NCBI RefSeq assembly: GCF_051388915.1
Contig: NZ_JBPKBH010000003.1
Span: forward strand, 372,001-436,000
Direction of reading: 5' to 3'
Source of the DNA: Yinghuangia sp051388915
GTDB taxonomy: Bacteria; Actinomycetota; Actinomycetes; Streptomycetales; Streptomycetaceae
Length of the DNA stretch: 64,000 nucleotides
Numbering within the stretch: the first letter of the stretch is position 1; each line of letters starts with the position of its first letter. This document shows, one piece after another, positions 33,103 through 40,616 of the stretch. The notes beneath the pieces were generated by a model that saw only the letters and a program-made list of their open reading frames with translations, did no database searches and had not been told where the DNA came from. The position numbers and the translations under genes were made by a program.

Positions 33103-33623
33103 CGATTCTCGATGACGATCTCGGAGATGACGACGTCGGTCGCCGGGCGGTCGCCCTCGGACCGGGGCACGGCGGCGATCGCGTCGACGACCTGGCGGCC
33201 GGCCTGGTCGGCGACCTCTCCGAAGATCGTGTGCTTGGTGTTCAGGTGCGGCGTCGGCCGGACCGTGAGGAAGAACTGCGAGCCGTTGGTGCCGCGCCCG
33301 GCGTTCGCCATGGCGAGCAGGTAGGGCTTGGAGAACTGGAGGTCGGGGTGGATCTCGTCGGCGAACTCGTAGCCCGGTCCACCGCTGCCGGTGCCGGTGG
33401 GGTCGCCGCCCTGGATCATGAAGCCGGGGATCACGCGGTGGAAGGTCACACCGTTGTACAGCGGGCCCGTGCCGGGCGTGCCGGTGCGCGGGTCGGTCCA
33501 CGAGCGGGAGCCGTCCGCAAGGCCGACGAAGTTGGCGACCGTCTTCGGCGCGTGGTTCGGGAACAGCCGGACCTGGATGTCCCCGTGGTCGGTCTTGATG
33601 GTGGCGAACAACTCCTGGGCCAC
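33099..33623 (-). CDS. ppiA: cyclophilin-type peptidyl-prolyl isomerase
   Basis: GTG 33623, with AAAGGG at 7 nt, gives 174 aa; a TTG at 33629 is an alternative. The cyclophilin core shows VTFHRVIPGFMIQGGDP with the catalytic Arg, GRGTNGSQFFLTV, and HTIFGEVADQAG. There is no signal peptide, so it is cytoplasmic. It speeds proline isomerisation during folding. ppiA here, between the rhomboid and the tRNA-Ala region, matches the mycobacterial order gyrA-ileT-alaT-ppiA. Confidence 0.94.
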   Translation of the reverse strand: MAQELFATIKTDHGDIQVRLFPNHAPKTVANFVGLADGSRSWTDPRTGTPGTGPLYNGVTFHRVIPGFMIQGGDPTGTGSGGPGYEFADEIHPDLQFSKPYLLAMANAGRGTNGSQFFLTVRPTPHLNTKHTIFGEVADQAGRQVVDAIAAVPRSEGDRPATDVVISEIVIENR

Positions 33624-33852
33624 GGACAAACCCTTTCTGCGTTTCCCTCACCCCGTCCCGGACAATCTCCGGTCACGGAATCCTCGCACGCGCGAGCGCC
33701 CGCCGCGCAAACGTCCCGGAGACCGCCGAACCCCTTGAGCGCCGCCCGACGAGCCCCCAACTGCACCAACAGGATATGAGATGACAATTCAGGCATGATC
33801 CGCTGGACCTCGGGAACAGATAGCGGATGTACCCGCCGAGGAGGAGGCTGTC

Positions 33853-34590
33853 GTGACCCGCTGGGAGCAGGCCCGCGACGCTGGTGACCGGACAGTCGTC
33901 TGGATCGCACCACGCGCCGCGCACGCACGGAACGCCGCGGTGCATCATGCCGCCGATGCCCGGGACTGGGCGGCGCCACGCCTGGAGTACGGCATGGCGG
34001 TCGCGAAGCGCCAGGCCCGCGACACGACGCGGGACCGGATCGTCCCGGCCGTGGCCGTCGCGCGGATGAAGCTGGCCGCCTTCGGCCGCGACACCGTGGC
34101 CCCCGCCGTCGGCCCCCGCGCGCAGCACGCGATGGACACCGCCAAACAGCGCGTCCAGGACGACGTCGTCCCCCGCGTCAACCACGCCGCCGTCGCCGCC
34201 CGGGAGGCGGGCGAGCCGATGCTGCACGAGGCCCGCTCACGCGCCGAGGCGGCGGTCCTGGCCCTGCGCGGCGACGTCACCGCGGCCGAGATGAACAAGA
34301 TCGTCAAGAAGAAGCGGCACAAGAAGCGCAACAACGCCCTCGTCCTGCTCCTCGCCCTCGCCATCGGCGCCACCGCCGGCTGGGTCTGGTGGCAGCGCAA
34401 GGCCTCGGAACCCGAGTGGAAGGCCGACGAAAACCTCCCCATGCCCCCGGCCGGCCCGGACGCCTACCGCAGCGACCCCGCCGTGGACATGACCGTGACC
34501 GACCCCGGCCACCCCTCCGAGGACACCCCCGACGACATGCACACCGCGGGTTCCACCAAGGGCAAGCACCGCAACCGCAACAAGCCCTGA
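33853..34590 (+). CDS. DUF5324 family protein
   Basis: GTG 33853, behind GAGGAGG, gives 245 aa. Residues 1-135 are a long amphipathic, Ala/Arg-rich helical region resembling apolipoprotein-like repeats (QARDTTRDRIVPAVAVARMK). A basic patch KKKRHKKRNN precedes one membrane helix (ALVLLLALAIGATAGWVWW), and an acidic-then-basic tail ends KGKHRNRNKP. This is the layout of streptomycete DUF5324 proteins, which sit by ppiA. Function is unknown. Confidence 0.8.
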   Translation: MTRWEQARDAGDRTVVWIAPRAAHARNAAVHHAADARDWAAPRLEYGMAVAKRQARDTTRDRIVPAVAVARMKLAAFGRDTVAPAVGPRAQHAMDTAKQRVQDDVVPRVNHAAVAAREAGEPMLHEARSRAEAAVLALRGDVTAAEMNKIVKKKRHKKRNNALVLLLALAIGATAGWVWWQRKASEPEWKADENLPMPPAGPDAYRSDPAVDMTVTDPGHPSEDTPDDMHTAGSTKGKHRNRNKP

Positions 34591-34606
34591 CCCCCCCGCA
34601 CAGCCC

Positions 34607-34642
34607 GAAGGCCCGGAAGTCCGCACGGACGTCCGGGCCTTC
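34607..34642 (+). terminator. long hairpin after the DUF5324 gene
   Basis: GAAGGCCCGGA at 34607 pairs with TCCGGGCCTTC ending at 34642. After one mismatch, GTCCG pairs with CGGAC around a 2-nt CA, giving 16 pairs in all. It starts 17 nt past the gene stop. Confidence 0.8.
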
Positions 34643-34872
34643 GCACGTCCTCCGAACCCGCGGAATCAGGCGGTGCGACCACGTGACGCTCGGTGGCCGA
34701 ACTCATGCGCCACTACGGCAACGTCCCCACCCGGGCTCGCGGCACGGTCGCCGGGTGTCGGCCCGTACAGTCGCCTGCGTTGCCACCCGACGTACCGGAA
34801 CGCCCCGGCACAGTTCAGAGGGATGTGGGTGGCGAAGCCCCGCCCGGCGGCGAAGGCGCCCAAAAACCAACG

Positions 34873-34911
34873 AGGCGACCCGCCCGCGCTTTCCGCGGGC
34901 ATGGGTCGCCT
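34873..34911 (-). terminator. tRNA-Ala terminator with T-run
   Basis: AGGCGACCC (34873-34881) pairs with GGGTCGCCT (34903-34911), with an inner GCCCGCG/CGCGGGC stem. In the minus direction it begins 10 nt after tRNA-Ala and is followed by GTTGGTTTTTGG, so it looks like a true intrinsic terminator. About 280 bp from 34643 to 34920 otherwise hold no gene. Confidence 0.8.
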
Positions 34912-34920
34912 GTCGTCGAG

Positions 34921-34993
34921 TGGAGCCATGGGGACTCGAACCCCAGACATCTGCCTTGCAAAGGCAGCGCTCTACCAGCTGAGCTATGGCCCC
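34921..34993 (-). tRNA. tRNA-Ala(TGC)
   Basis: A 73-nt cloverleaf folds with acceptor GGGGCCA/TGGCTCC, including the G3-U70 pair that is the alanine identity element. The anticodon loop is TTTGCAA (TGC), the T arm GGGGTTCGAGTCCCC, and the discriminator A. CCA is not encoded. In related genomes tRNA-Ile lies just upstream; here that partner is interrupted by the prophage about 0.9 kb away. Confidence 0.97.
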
Positions 34994-35150
34994 TCGGGAG
35001 CCCGGTGGCGCCCCGCGGGCGGGGTCGCGACGAGCGGTACGAGCATACCGAACAACCACACGGCGGGCCCGCGCATATCGCGGGTCCCGGCGGTGGCCGG
35101 GACCCGCGTCAGCGAATCTCCGCGTGTGCGCGGCAGGGTCGTGCAGGGCC

Positions 35151-35288
35151 TCAGCGTGCCGAGGAACCCGCGGGGACCGGGTCGGTCGCCTCGGTCCACA
35201 GATCCTGCTCGGCACGGTCCGCCTGGATCTGCCGGTAGACCAACAGTCCGCCAACAGCGGCCAGGGCCACCAGGATCAGCTTCTTCAT
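35151..35288 (-). CDS. DLW-39 family small protein
   Basis: The 45-aa protein begins MKKLILVALAAVGGLLVYR and contains the defining EQDLWTEATDP. It is one membrane-like N-terminal helix and a short acidic/polar tail, the standard DLW-39 layout. GGAGAGG lies upstream of the ATG. DLW-39 genes occur near gyrA and tRNA-Ala in many actinobacteria; the function is unknown. Confidence 0.9.
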   Translation of the reverse strand: MKKLILVALAAVGGLLVYRQIQADRAEQDLWTEATDPVPAGSSAR

Positions 35289-35374
35289 CGCGTGCCTCTC
35301 CGTCCTGCGAGTGACGTCCTCCCCAGGCGTCCGAGGAGCCTGGGATGGCGTCGACAATAACAGCTTGATTACCT

Positions 35375-35728
35375 TCAGGGGGACCCGTGGGGCACCGGCC
35401 ACACCTCCACGGGGTCCTGCTCGGCGAGCGGCATTTCCGCCGCGATCTGCAAGGCCCGCTCCTCGTCCTCCACGTCGAGGAGGTAGAAGCTGGCCATGTA
35501 CTCCTTGGTCTCCAGGTACGGCCCGTCCGTGACCGCGGGGAGCCCGTCCCGCCGCCGCACGAGCCGCGCCTCCGCGGCGTCGCCGAGGCCGTACGCCCCC
35601 AACAGCTCGCCCGTCGCACGGTACTTCGCGTTGAACGCGTCCTGCCGCGCCACCAGGTCGGGCCACTCCTCGGGGGAGTACGCCTCCCACTTCTCCTTGT
35701 TGCCGTAGATCATCAACAAGTACTTCAC
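35375..35728 (-). CDS. YciI/DGPF-domain protein
   Basis: GTG 35728 follows GGGAGG at 6 nt and gives 117 aa; the longer frame upstream is non-homologous filler. The protein starts VKYLLMIYGNKEKWEAY and contains VTDGPYLETKEYMASFYLLDVEDEERAL, the DGPF-type motif of YCII-related proteins. These small alpha/beta proteins are often linked to ECF sigma factors, but none is adjacent here. No function can be assigned. Confidence 0.9.
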   Translation of the reverse strand: MKYLLMIYGNKEKWEAYSPEEWPDLVARQDAFNAKYRATGELLGAYGLGDAAEARLVRRRDGLPAVTDGPYLETKEYMASFYLLDVEDEERALQIAAEMPLAEQDPVEVWPVPHGSP

Positions 35729-35885
35729 CGCAGTCCTCCCGTCCCCCGAAGAACGATCAAGACCGCCCGCCGTCACCGGCGTTGCGGACTCTTTGCGGAA
35801 TCCGGAGATCCGAACAAGCTCGAAACGGCCAGAGGCCCGGACTCCCCGAAGGGCTTCCGAGCCTCTGACCTGCACGCTGTCTCTG

Positions 35886-35930
35886 TGGGCCTAACAGGAC
35901 TTGAACCTGTGGCCTCTTCCTTATCAGAGA
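35886..35930 (-). other. left attachment site: displaced 3' half of tRNA-Ile(GAT)
   Basis: On the minus strand the sequence reads anticodon loop CTGATAA (GAT), GGAAG, variable loop, T arm ACAGG-TTCAAGT-CCTGT and acceptor TAGGCCC plus A. The 5' half of a tRNA is absent: the bases before the anticodon loop pair only 3 bp, and no GGGCCTA acceptor follows within the expected distance. This is what remains when a phage carrying the tRNA 3' end integrates. The intact tRNA-Ile should lie at the right end of the prophage. Confidence 0.85.
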
Positions 35931-35959
35931 CAGTACCAGTTTGATCTTGAATTGCCTGT

Positions 35960-36078
35960 TGTGGATCGGTGTGGATCGGTGCGCGTTGCCCTGGCCAGAG
36001 GCCCGTTGTAGGGGCGAATACCTGGTGTGACCTGCTGTGGACTGCCCTGGGTCGGTGGGGATGTGGAATTTTTGTGGA
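35960..36078. repeat. TGTGGA repeats, probable integrase arm sites
   Basis: TGTGGA occurs at 35960, 35970, 36036, 36062 and 36073, all on the plus strand in the gap between the attachment core and the integrase stop. Two pairs are spaced 10 and 11 bp, one helical turn. GTGGATCGGT is an exact tandem repeat (35961-35980). Arm-type binding sites of tyrosine integrases are arranged this way. Confidence 0.55.
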
Positions 36079-36080
36079 AT

Positions 36081-37346
36081 TCACGACGCCACCCGCAGGT
36101 GCGGGCCCGGCTTCGCCTTGCTCGCGTCGGCGAGCGCTGCAAGCACCTGGCCGGCCACGTCGGACGCCGCGTGGGTATACAGCCATGTGACGTCGCCGCC
36201 GCGTTCGTGGCCAAGGATCTCCTGGGTCACGACCTCGGGCACACCGATGTCCGCGAGCACCGACGCGTAGTAGTGGCGGATGTGGTGGGGCGTCGGCCAC
36301 CAGTCGACGTGGCCCGTATGCCTGTCGACGGTGCGCCGCGCTACACCGGCTTCCTGGATCGCCGCGATCCAGGGCCGACGGAACGAGTTGCGGCGGATCG
36401 GCTTCCCGTTGCGGCCCCGGAAGATCAGTTCCTTCTCGCACATGCCTTCAGCAACCGTCGTCTTGGCGTCGCTGACGGAGTAGAACTCCATGACCTCGTC
36501 GATAGCGGCCTCGGCCCGTGTCGAGAGGCCGATGGTCCGAAGGCCTGCCTCGCTCTTGGGGTACTCCTTCCGGATCAGCTTCCCGTTGACCTCGCTGAGG
36601 ACCTCCTTGATGGTGACCCGCTTTCGCACGCGGTCGACGTAGCACAGGCGCAGCCCGACGGCCTCGCCGAAGCGCACGCCCGTCTCCTCTAGGAAGACTT
36701 CCAGCGGCCGCAGGTACCGGGGCAAGCAGTCGCGCACGCAGTCGAGTTGGAACGCGGACGGGGGCCTGCGCTCCTCTGGGTGCTTCTTCGGGACGCTCGG
36801 CAGCTTGATGCCGTCGCACGGGTTGAACACGATCCGACGCTCCCGGAACGCCGCGGCGAGCATCCGGTCCATGATCTGGTGGACCTTGACGATGGACCCC
36901 GGTGCAAGATCGCTCTTGAGTCCGTGCGTGATCCAGGCCTGGTAGTCCAGGTGCAGGATGCCAGCGATCGGGAAGCCACCCCACCTCGGTTGAATGTGGT
37001 TGGCCCACATGCGGTCGTCGCGGTCGAGCGTCGACGGTTCGCCGCCCTGCGCCTTCCGCCACCGTTTCCGGAAGTCCTGAAGTGCTTCCTTGCCCAAGTC
37101 GGGGTCGATATAGGTACCGGCTTTGATGGCCGCGACGGTCGCGATCAGGTGGTTCTTGGCTTCGGTCTCGGTTCGGAAGCACTTCGTGTCCTGCTTGCCT
37201 GCGGCGTTACGCCATCGGGCCTGCCACGGTCCGACGCAGTCTTTTCGGGAGCGGCGCTCAGGCGTCGGGTACTTCTCTTTACAGAGCTTGCAGCCACAGC
37301 TCATCGCTCTGAGCTGCCGGGGGTTGTTCAGGGCTCGGCGAGGCAC
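36081..37346 (-). CDS. int: phage integrase, tyrosine recombinase
   Basis: GTG 37346, behind GAGGGG, gives 421 aa. An N-terminal Cys cluster (CGCKLC, later Cys37) and arm-binding-like region come first, then a core-binding domain (about 80-190) and the catalytic domain. The active set is Arg225 (ETGVRFGEA), Lys264 (YPKSEAGL), His354-x-x-Arg357 (HHIRHYY), His380 (LGHERGG) and nucleophile Tyr390 (TWLYTHA). It cuts and joins attP and attB, here in tRNA-Ile. It is transcribed toward the attachment site, with repeat-rich DNA between. Confidence 0.95.
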   Translation of the reverse strand: MPRRALNNPRQLRAMSCGCKLCKEKYPTPERRSRKDCVGPWQARWRNAAGKQDTKCFRTETEAKNHLIATVAAIKAGTYIDPDLGKEALQDFRKRWRKAQGGEPSTLDRDDRMWANHIQPRWGGFPIAGILHLDYQAWITHGLKSDLAPGSIVKVHQIMDRMLAAAFRERRIVFNPCDGIKLPSVPKKHPEERRPPSAFQLDCVRDCLPRYLRPLEVFLEETGVRFGEAVGLRLCYVDRVRKRVTIKEVLSEVNGKLIRKEYPKSEAGLRTIGLSTRAEAAIDEVMEFYSVSDAKTTVAEGMCEKELIFRGRNGKPIRRNSFRRPWIAAIQEAGVARRTVDRHTGHVDWWPTPHHIRHYYASVLADIGVPEVVTQEILGHERGGDVTWLYTHAASDVAGQVLAALADASKAKPGPHLRVAS

Positions 37347-37366
37347 CGGGTCGTCCCCTCACTACT

Positions 37367-37573
37367 TCATGTCGGCATGGTTACGGGCGCGCCGCACCAG
37401 CACGAGACGCCGGCCTCGGGCTGTGCGGCACCGACCCGGCTCAGTAGGCGGCGGGTCATGACGAGTGCCAGGTCGGGTGTCAGGGCAGGCGATAGATAAA
37501 CAGCAAGATCGTCAAGGTCCAGCTCAGCGGACGGCCCCTCCACCGTCGCGGCCACGCGTACGACAACGCACAT
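37367..37573 (-). CDS. small phage protein between repressor and integrase
   Basis: The 68-aa protein starts at an ATG with GGGGGA upstream (MCVVVRVAATVEG). It contains LDLDDLAVYLSPALTPDLALVMTRRLLSRVG and ends with CWCGAPVTMPT. The Cys pair near the end and the position between int and repressor recur in streptomycete integrative elements. It lies in the integrase operon; function unknown. Confidence 0.6.
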   Translation of the reverse strand: MCVVVRVAATVEGPSAELDLDDLAVYLSPALTPDLALVMTRRLLSRVGAAQPEAGVSCWCGAPVTMPT

Positions 37574-37736
37574 GACTGTCCCCCAATGCAGCATCGGCAG
37601 CGGCACGTCGCCGATGGTGGAGGACAACGGCGGGAAAGGTACGGTAGCCCGTGCTGGCGCCAAATGGGATACCTTTCCCGCGTATTCACGCGAATCCGGA
37701 AAAGGTTGTATTGCGGTTAGGATTTTCTTCGGGGAT

Positions 37737-38111
37737 TTATCTATTTTCGGGCTCGCGCCTTTTGCGCAGCGCGTCGGCCGTCGCTTCGAGCACACGCTGA
37801 TCGGCGTCGGTGAGCCCCCGCCAGGTCTCGACCAAGCGTCGCTCGCGCGCATCGTCTGCCGGGGCTGGCAGCGGCAGCTTTGCAGCGGCGAACAACTGGC
37901 GGACGGTGACGGGGAGACCACCCCGCTCTGCGATCGCACGCAGCCGCTCGTGGTCTGTCGCACGCCGGGTCCCGTTGATCCACGCGGACAGAGTGGCCAC
38001 AGGAACATCGGTACGGCGCGACAACTCGCTCTGGCTCATGTTGTCGGCGTCCTTCATGACGCGCTTGAGCAGCGTGCCAAGGTCTTCCGTGGGCTCGGGC
38101 GCCTGGTTCAT
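37737..38111 (-). CDS. XRE-family phage repressor
   Basis: The 124-aa protein has an N-terminal helix-turn-helix (about 14-62) with MSQSELSRRTDVPVATLSAWINGTRRATD, a Cro/CI-like recognition unit. A helical C-terminal part contains LVETWRGLTDADQRVLEATADAL. It lacks the LexA-like self-cleavage domain. It faces rightward early genes across a 240-bp control region whose TGTAGAAGC/GCTTCTACA dyad overlaps its own translation start zone, so it probably represses both directions. This is the likely immunity repressor. Confidence 0.85.
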   Translation of the reverse strand: MNQAPEPTEDLGTLLKRVMKDADNMSQSELSRRTDVPVATLSAWINGTRRATDHERLRAIAERGGLPVTVRQLFAAAKLPLPAPADDARERRLVETWRGLTDADQRVLEATADALRKRREPENR

Positions 38112-38112
38112 G

Positions 38113-38160
38113 TGTAGAAGCTTCCCAACCGGCTTCTACAGGCGCAAGCAGGTGTAGAAC
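38113..38160. promoter_or_regulatory. operator at the repressor start
   Basis: TGTAGAAGC (38113-38121) is perfectly inverted as GCTTCTACA (38132-38140); a further half-site TGTAGAAC lies at 38153-38160. The dyad begins 2 nt upstream of the repressor ATG and covers its ribosome site, suggesting autorepression. The same TTCTACA/TGTAGAA core recurs at 38261 and 38616. Confidence 0.65.
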
Positions 38161-38250
38161 GTTGTCCGGTTCTTGTCCTCCTCGTTAATCGAACGGGTGT
38201 GCGAACAGGAAATCACTGACTAGCCCATGCCGCAACAGGCCACAGCAGGC

Positions 38251-38285
38251 TTGACCAGCCTTCTACATCTACGGTAGAAGTAGAA
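38251..38285 (+). promoter_or_regulatory. early promoter with embedded operator
   Basis: TTGACC (38251-38256) and TAGAAG (38275-38280) are spaced 18 bp and fit a rightward sigma-70-like promoter. The imperfect dyad TTCTACATCTAC/GTAGAAGTAGAA (38261-38285) fills the spacer and -10 region, so a bound repressor would block it. The first early gene starts at 38351. Confidence 0.6.
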
Positions 38286-38350
38286 AGGCAAGGTCAGTTC
38301 GCCCTCGGGGGCGTGCGGACCCAGCCAACCCGAGCTTGTAAGGACTGCAA

Positions 38351-38677
38351 ATGCGACGACGGGACCACGGGCAGGCCATCCGCACGGCCATGAAGAGGGC
38401 TGGCCTGTCCATCCCCGCCCTCGCCCGCGCGACCCGCGAAGTCGACCCTGAGCGCAAGGGCGTAAGCCAGGCACTCATCGGCTTCCTGGTCTGCGCGGAC
38501 GGCACGAGCGCACGAGACACATGCGGCACCCGTCCCGCGGCGCTGATCTCGCAGACGCTCAACCGCCCCACCAGCGCCCTCTTCATCGACGAACAGGGCA
38601 CCACCATGCCCGCGGCTTCTACATCTACAGGAGAAGTGGACAATGACCAAGCCCAAGGCCGTGCCGATGGCCGCTGA
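38351..38677 (+). CDS. small HTH (XRE-like) early phage protein
   Basis: The 108-aa protein has an AAGGA site before its ATG. Residues 5-45 (GQAIRTAMKRAGLSIPALAR, then GVSQALIGFLV) resemble an XRE/Cro helix-turn-helix with an insertion between the helices. The rest is polar and ends in the operator-like DNA. As the first gene opposite the repressor it may be the Cro-type antirepressor, which is inference from position. It overlaps the next gene by 35 nt. Confidence 0.6.
   Translation: MRRRDHGQAIRTAMKRAGLSIPALARATREVDPERKGVSQALIGFLVCADGTSARDTCGTRPAALISQTLNRPTSALFIDEQGTTMPAASTSTGEVDNDQAQGRADGR
38616..38636. promoter_or_regulatory. third TTCTACATCTAC operator, over the xis-like ribosome site
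   Basis: CTTCTACATCTAC followed by GGAGAAG repeats the first 12 bases of the 38261 operator and lies inside the end of the upstream coding frame, covering the GGAG site of the next gene (start 38643). It may be a second repressor site controlling the excisionase-like gene. Confidence 0.55.
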
Positions 38678-38855
38678 GGACCCCCTCGGCTACTGGACGG
38701 CGGCGGAGTTCCGGAGCGTGCTCAAGATCAGCAAGTGGAGTTACGAGCGGCTGCGGGCCGCCGGTCTCCCGGTCATTCAGCCGAGCCCGAAGGTGATCCG
38801 GATTCCGATCGGTGAGGCCCGCGCGTGGCTCGCCGAGAACTCCCTCGCCGCCTGA
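38643..38855 (+). CDS. excisionase-like helix-turn-helix protein
   Basis: The 70-aa protein has the short winged-helix layout of phage excisionases and MerR-like DNA binders: WTAAEFRSVLKISKWSYERLRAAG, then VIRIPIGEARAWLAENSL. Its position just after the control region and opposite int fits Xis, which would steer integrase toward excision. A role as a simple regulator cannot be excluded. Confidence 0.65.
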   Translation: MTKPKAVPMAAEDPLGYWTAAEFRSVLKISKWSYERLRAAGLPVIQPSPKVIRIPIGEARAWLAENSLAA

Positions 38856-38943
38856 CCCACGCAGACGTGGCTGCGGGCCGCCTCATCTGCCCAGACCAGG
38901 CGGCCCGCTGCCTCCCCACCACACCCATTCGAGAGGTGGAGAC

Positions 38944-39957
38944 ATGCCCAACCATAAGAGACCGCGGTTGCTCGCCCGGGCGGCGTCCCGGGTCATCGCG
39001 CGGCACCACGCCGAACCGCCCGTCCCGGCCGTCCCGGTCGAGCAGCCGGCCGAGTCGCGCACGCAGGTGGCGGCCGCGCTCGCCGCGCTCGCCGTCCTGG
39101 ACGCGGACCCCGCGGCGTCGGCGGTGTGCGCCTGGCGCATCTCCGAGTACGACGCGCAGATGCACGGCGGTCTCGTGACAGGCCAGTTGTCCGTCAACGG
39201 GCCGGACCGCGACGCGGCGTCGCTGGCGCTGCTTGCCGCGCTGGTGGACAAGTACGGCGGCACCGTCCACGAGGGCTCGCCGCTCGGTTCCGGCCGCGTT
39301 GAAGTCTCCGCCCGGTTCCAACTGTGCGGCGTAGGCGTCGTGATCTGGGACCTGCTGAAGCCGCTTGTCTGCTCTCGGTGCGGTGCGCCCGGTACCTGGA
39401 CCGTGACGTTCACGTCGCGGGTGTGCCCGGACTGCGTCGAAGAGATCGACCGTGAAGACGCCGCGGCGACGAAGGCCACCCTGGGCACCCAGGGCGGGGT
39501 CACGTCGCCGGACGCGCTGGGGCTGGTCACTCTGCCGGACGACGACGTTCGTCGTGCGTACGTCGCCATCTGGCTGCCGAAGCTGCGCGAGCTGGTGCTC
39601 GCGGCCGGCGGGGTGTGGGTGCCGGAGCGCGTGTCGTGCGTGCTGATGGCGCAGTACCCGTCCGCGGTCATGACGATCACCCACGAGCGGGCGGTCGACC
39701 TGCTGTCCGCGCTCGCGTCCGAGGGCACGCTCGTCCTGGACGACCGCGAGGGCGCGGGATTCCCGCGCTGGACCGCAGCGTTGCCGGTGCTCCCGCCGGC
39801 GCCCCCGGTCCGGGAGTTCGACGCGGACGGCGCCGACCCGGACTTCGACTTCGAGTGCTCCGCCGTGCTGATCGGCGGGGAGCTGACGCACTGCGGCTGC
39901 CCGGGGTGCCAGGACCGCACGGACCTCAACCGCTCGGCGCCCGAGGTGGCGGAGTGA
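38944..39957 (+). CDS. phage protein with central zinc ribbon
   Basis: ATG 38944, with GGTGGAG upstream, gives 337 aa. A basic head leads to a region with AALAALAVLDADPAASAVCAWRI and LLAALVDKYGGTVHEG. A four-Cys ribbon CSRCGAPGTW...CPDCVEEI (about 147-170) sits in the middle. The C-terminal half has THERAVDLLSALASEGTLVLD and ends with HCGCPGCQDRTDLN, a possible second metal site. I do not recognise a family. It is probably an early DNA-related protein. Confidence 0.6.
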   Translation: MPNHKRPRLLARAASRVIARHHAEPPVPAVPVEQPAESRTQVAAALAALAVLDADPAASAVCAWRISEYDAQMHGGLVTGQLSVNGPDRDAASLALLAALVDKYGGTVHEGSPLGSGRVEVSARFQLCGVGVVIWDLLKPLVCSRCGAPGTWTVTFTSRVCPDCVEEIDREDAAATKATLGTQGGVTSPDALGLVTLPDDDVRRAYVAIWLPKLRELVLAAGGVWVPERVSCVLMAQYPSAVMTITHERAVDLLSALASEGTLVLDDREGAGFPRWTAALPVLPPAPPVREFDADGADPDFDFECSAVLIGGELTHCGCPGCQDRTDLNRSAPEVAE

Positions 39958-40238
39958 AGCGGCCCCGCCTGCGCCTGAGGCTGCGCACGCGCCCCGTCGT
40001 TCCGCAGGGCGGCCGCCGCGGCCTGTGGCTGACCGACACCCCGCGGCCGAACCACGCCGACTGCGACGGCGACGGCTGGTACCCGCAGGACTACGCCGAC
40101 GAGCACGGCGAGTACGGCGGCACCAACGACGTGTTGTGCGGCTGCTGGTCCCCGGACCGCGTGTGGCGGATCGTGCCGATGCCCCGTGCCCGCCGCCGTC
40201 CGCCGCCCGGCGGCTACTCCGACGAACCGCCGTTCTAG
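39954..40238 (+). CDS. small basic phage protein
   Basis: GTG 39954 overlaps the previous stop (GTGA); 94 aa. The basic head KRPRLRLRLRTRP is followed by HADCDGDGWYPQDYADEHGEY and VLCGCWSPDRVWRI. The three Cys and acidic loop could bind metal. No family is recognised; it belongs to a tightly packed early operon. Confidence 0.55.
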   Translation: MKRPRLRLRLRTRPVVPQGGRRGLWLTDTPRPNHADCDGDGWYPQDYADEHGEYGGTNDVLCGCWSPDRVWRIVPMPRARRRPPPGGYSDEPPF

Positions 40239-40247
40239 GGAGGCCCG

Positions 40248-40616
40248 GTGACGAACCCCACCATGACTCTGACGCAGTGGTGCCGCATCTGGGTCAACAC
40301 CGAGCGGGCGACGTGGCCCGCACTGGCCCGTCGGATCACCCCGGTGCACCTGCGCACGCGGATCCTGCCCGACCTCGGGCCGCTCCTCCTGACCGAGATC
40401 ACGCCCGACCTGCTCGCCCAGCACGTCGTCGAGCGCCTGGCCGTGCACCGCGAGGTGCGGCCGGGCGACCTCCTGCCGACCCTGAGCGTGGCGGCCGAGA
40501 TGCGGCTGCTCCGCCGCGTCCTCGACGCCGCGGTCGACGCCGGACACCTGGAGACCACCCCGGCCATCGCCGTGTACGTGCCGGACCGCGCGCCCGCCGC
40601 CGGGGGTGCCGAGTGA
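40248..40616 (+). CDS. stand-alone integrase core-binding-like (SAM-like) domain protein
   Basis: The 122-aa protein from GTG 40248 reads TLTQWCRIWVNTERATWPAL, then LRTRILPDLGPLLLTEITPD, and LLRRVLDAAVDAGHLETTPA. This is the pattern of the N-terminal core-binding domain of tyrosine recombinases (start of helix bundle, LG-x-x-L-I-T, exit helix), but no catalytic domain follows: the frame stops and another gene starts. It may bind the same DNA as the integrase or be a domain adapted for another job. Confidence 0.5.
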   Translation: MTNPTMTLTQWCRIWVNTERATWPALARRITPVHLRTRILPDLGPLLLTEITPDLLAQHVVERLAVHREVRPGDLLPTLSVAAEMRLLRRVLDAAVDAGHLETTPAIAVYVPDRAPAAGGAE

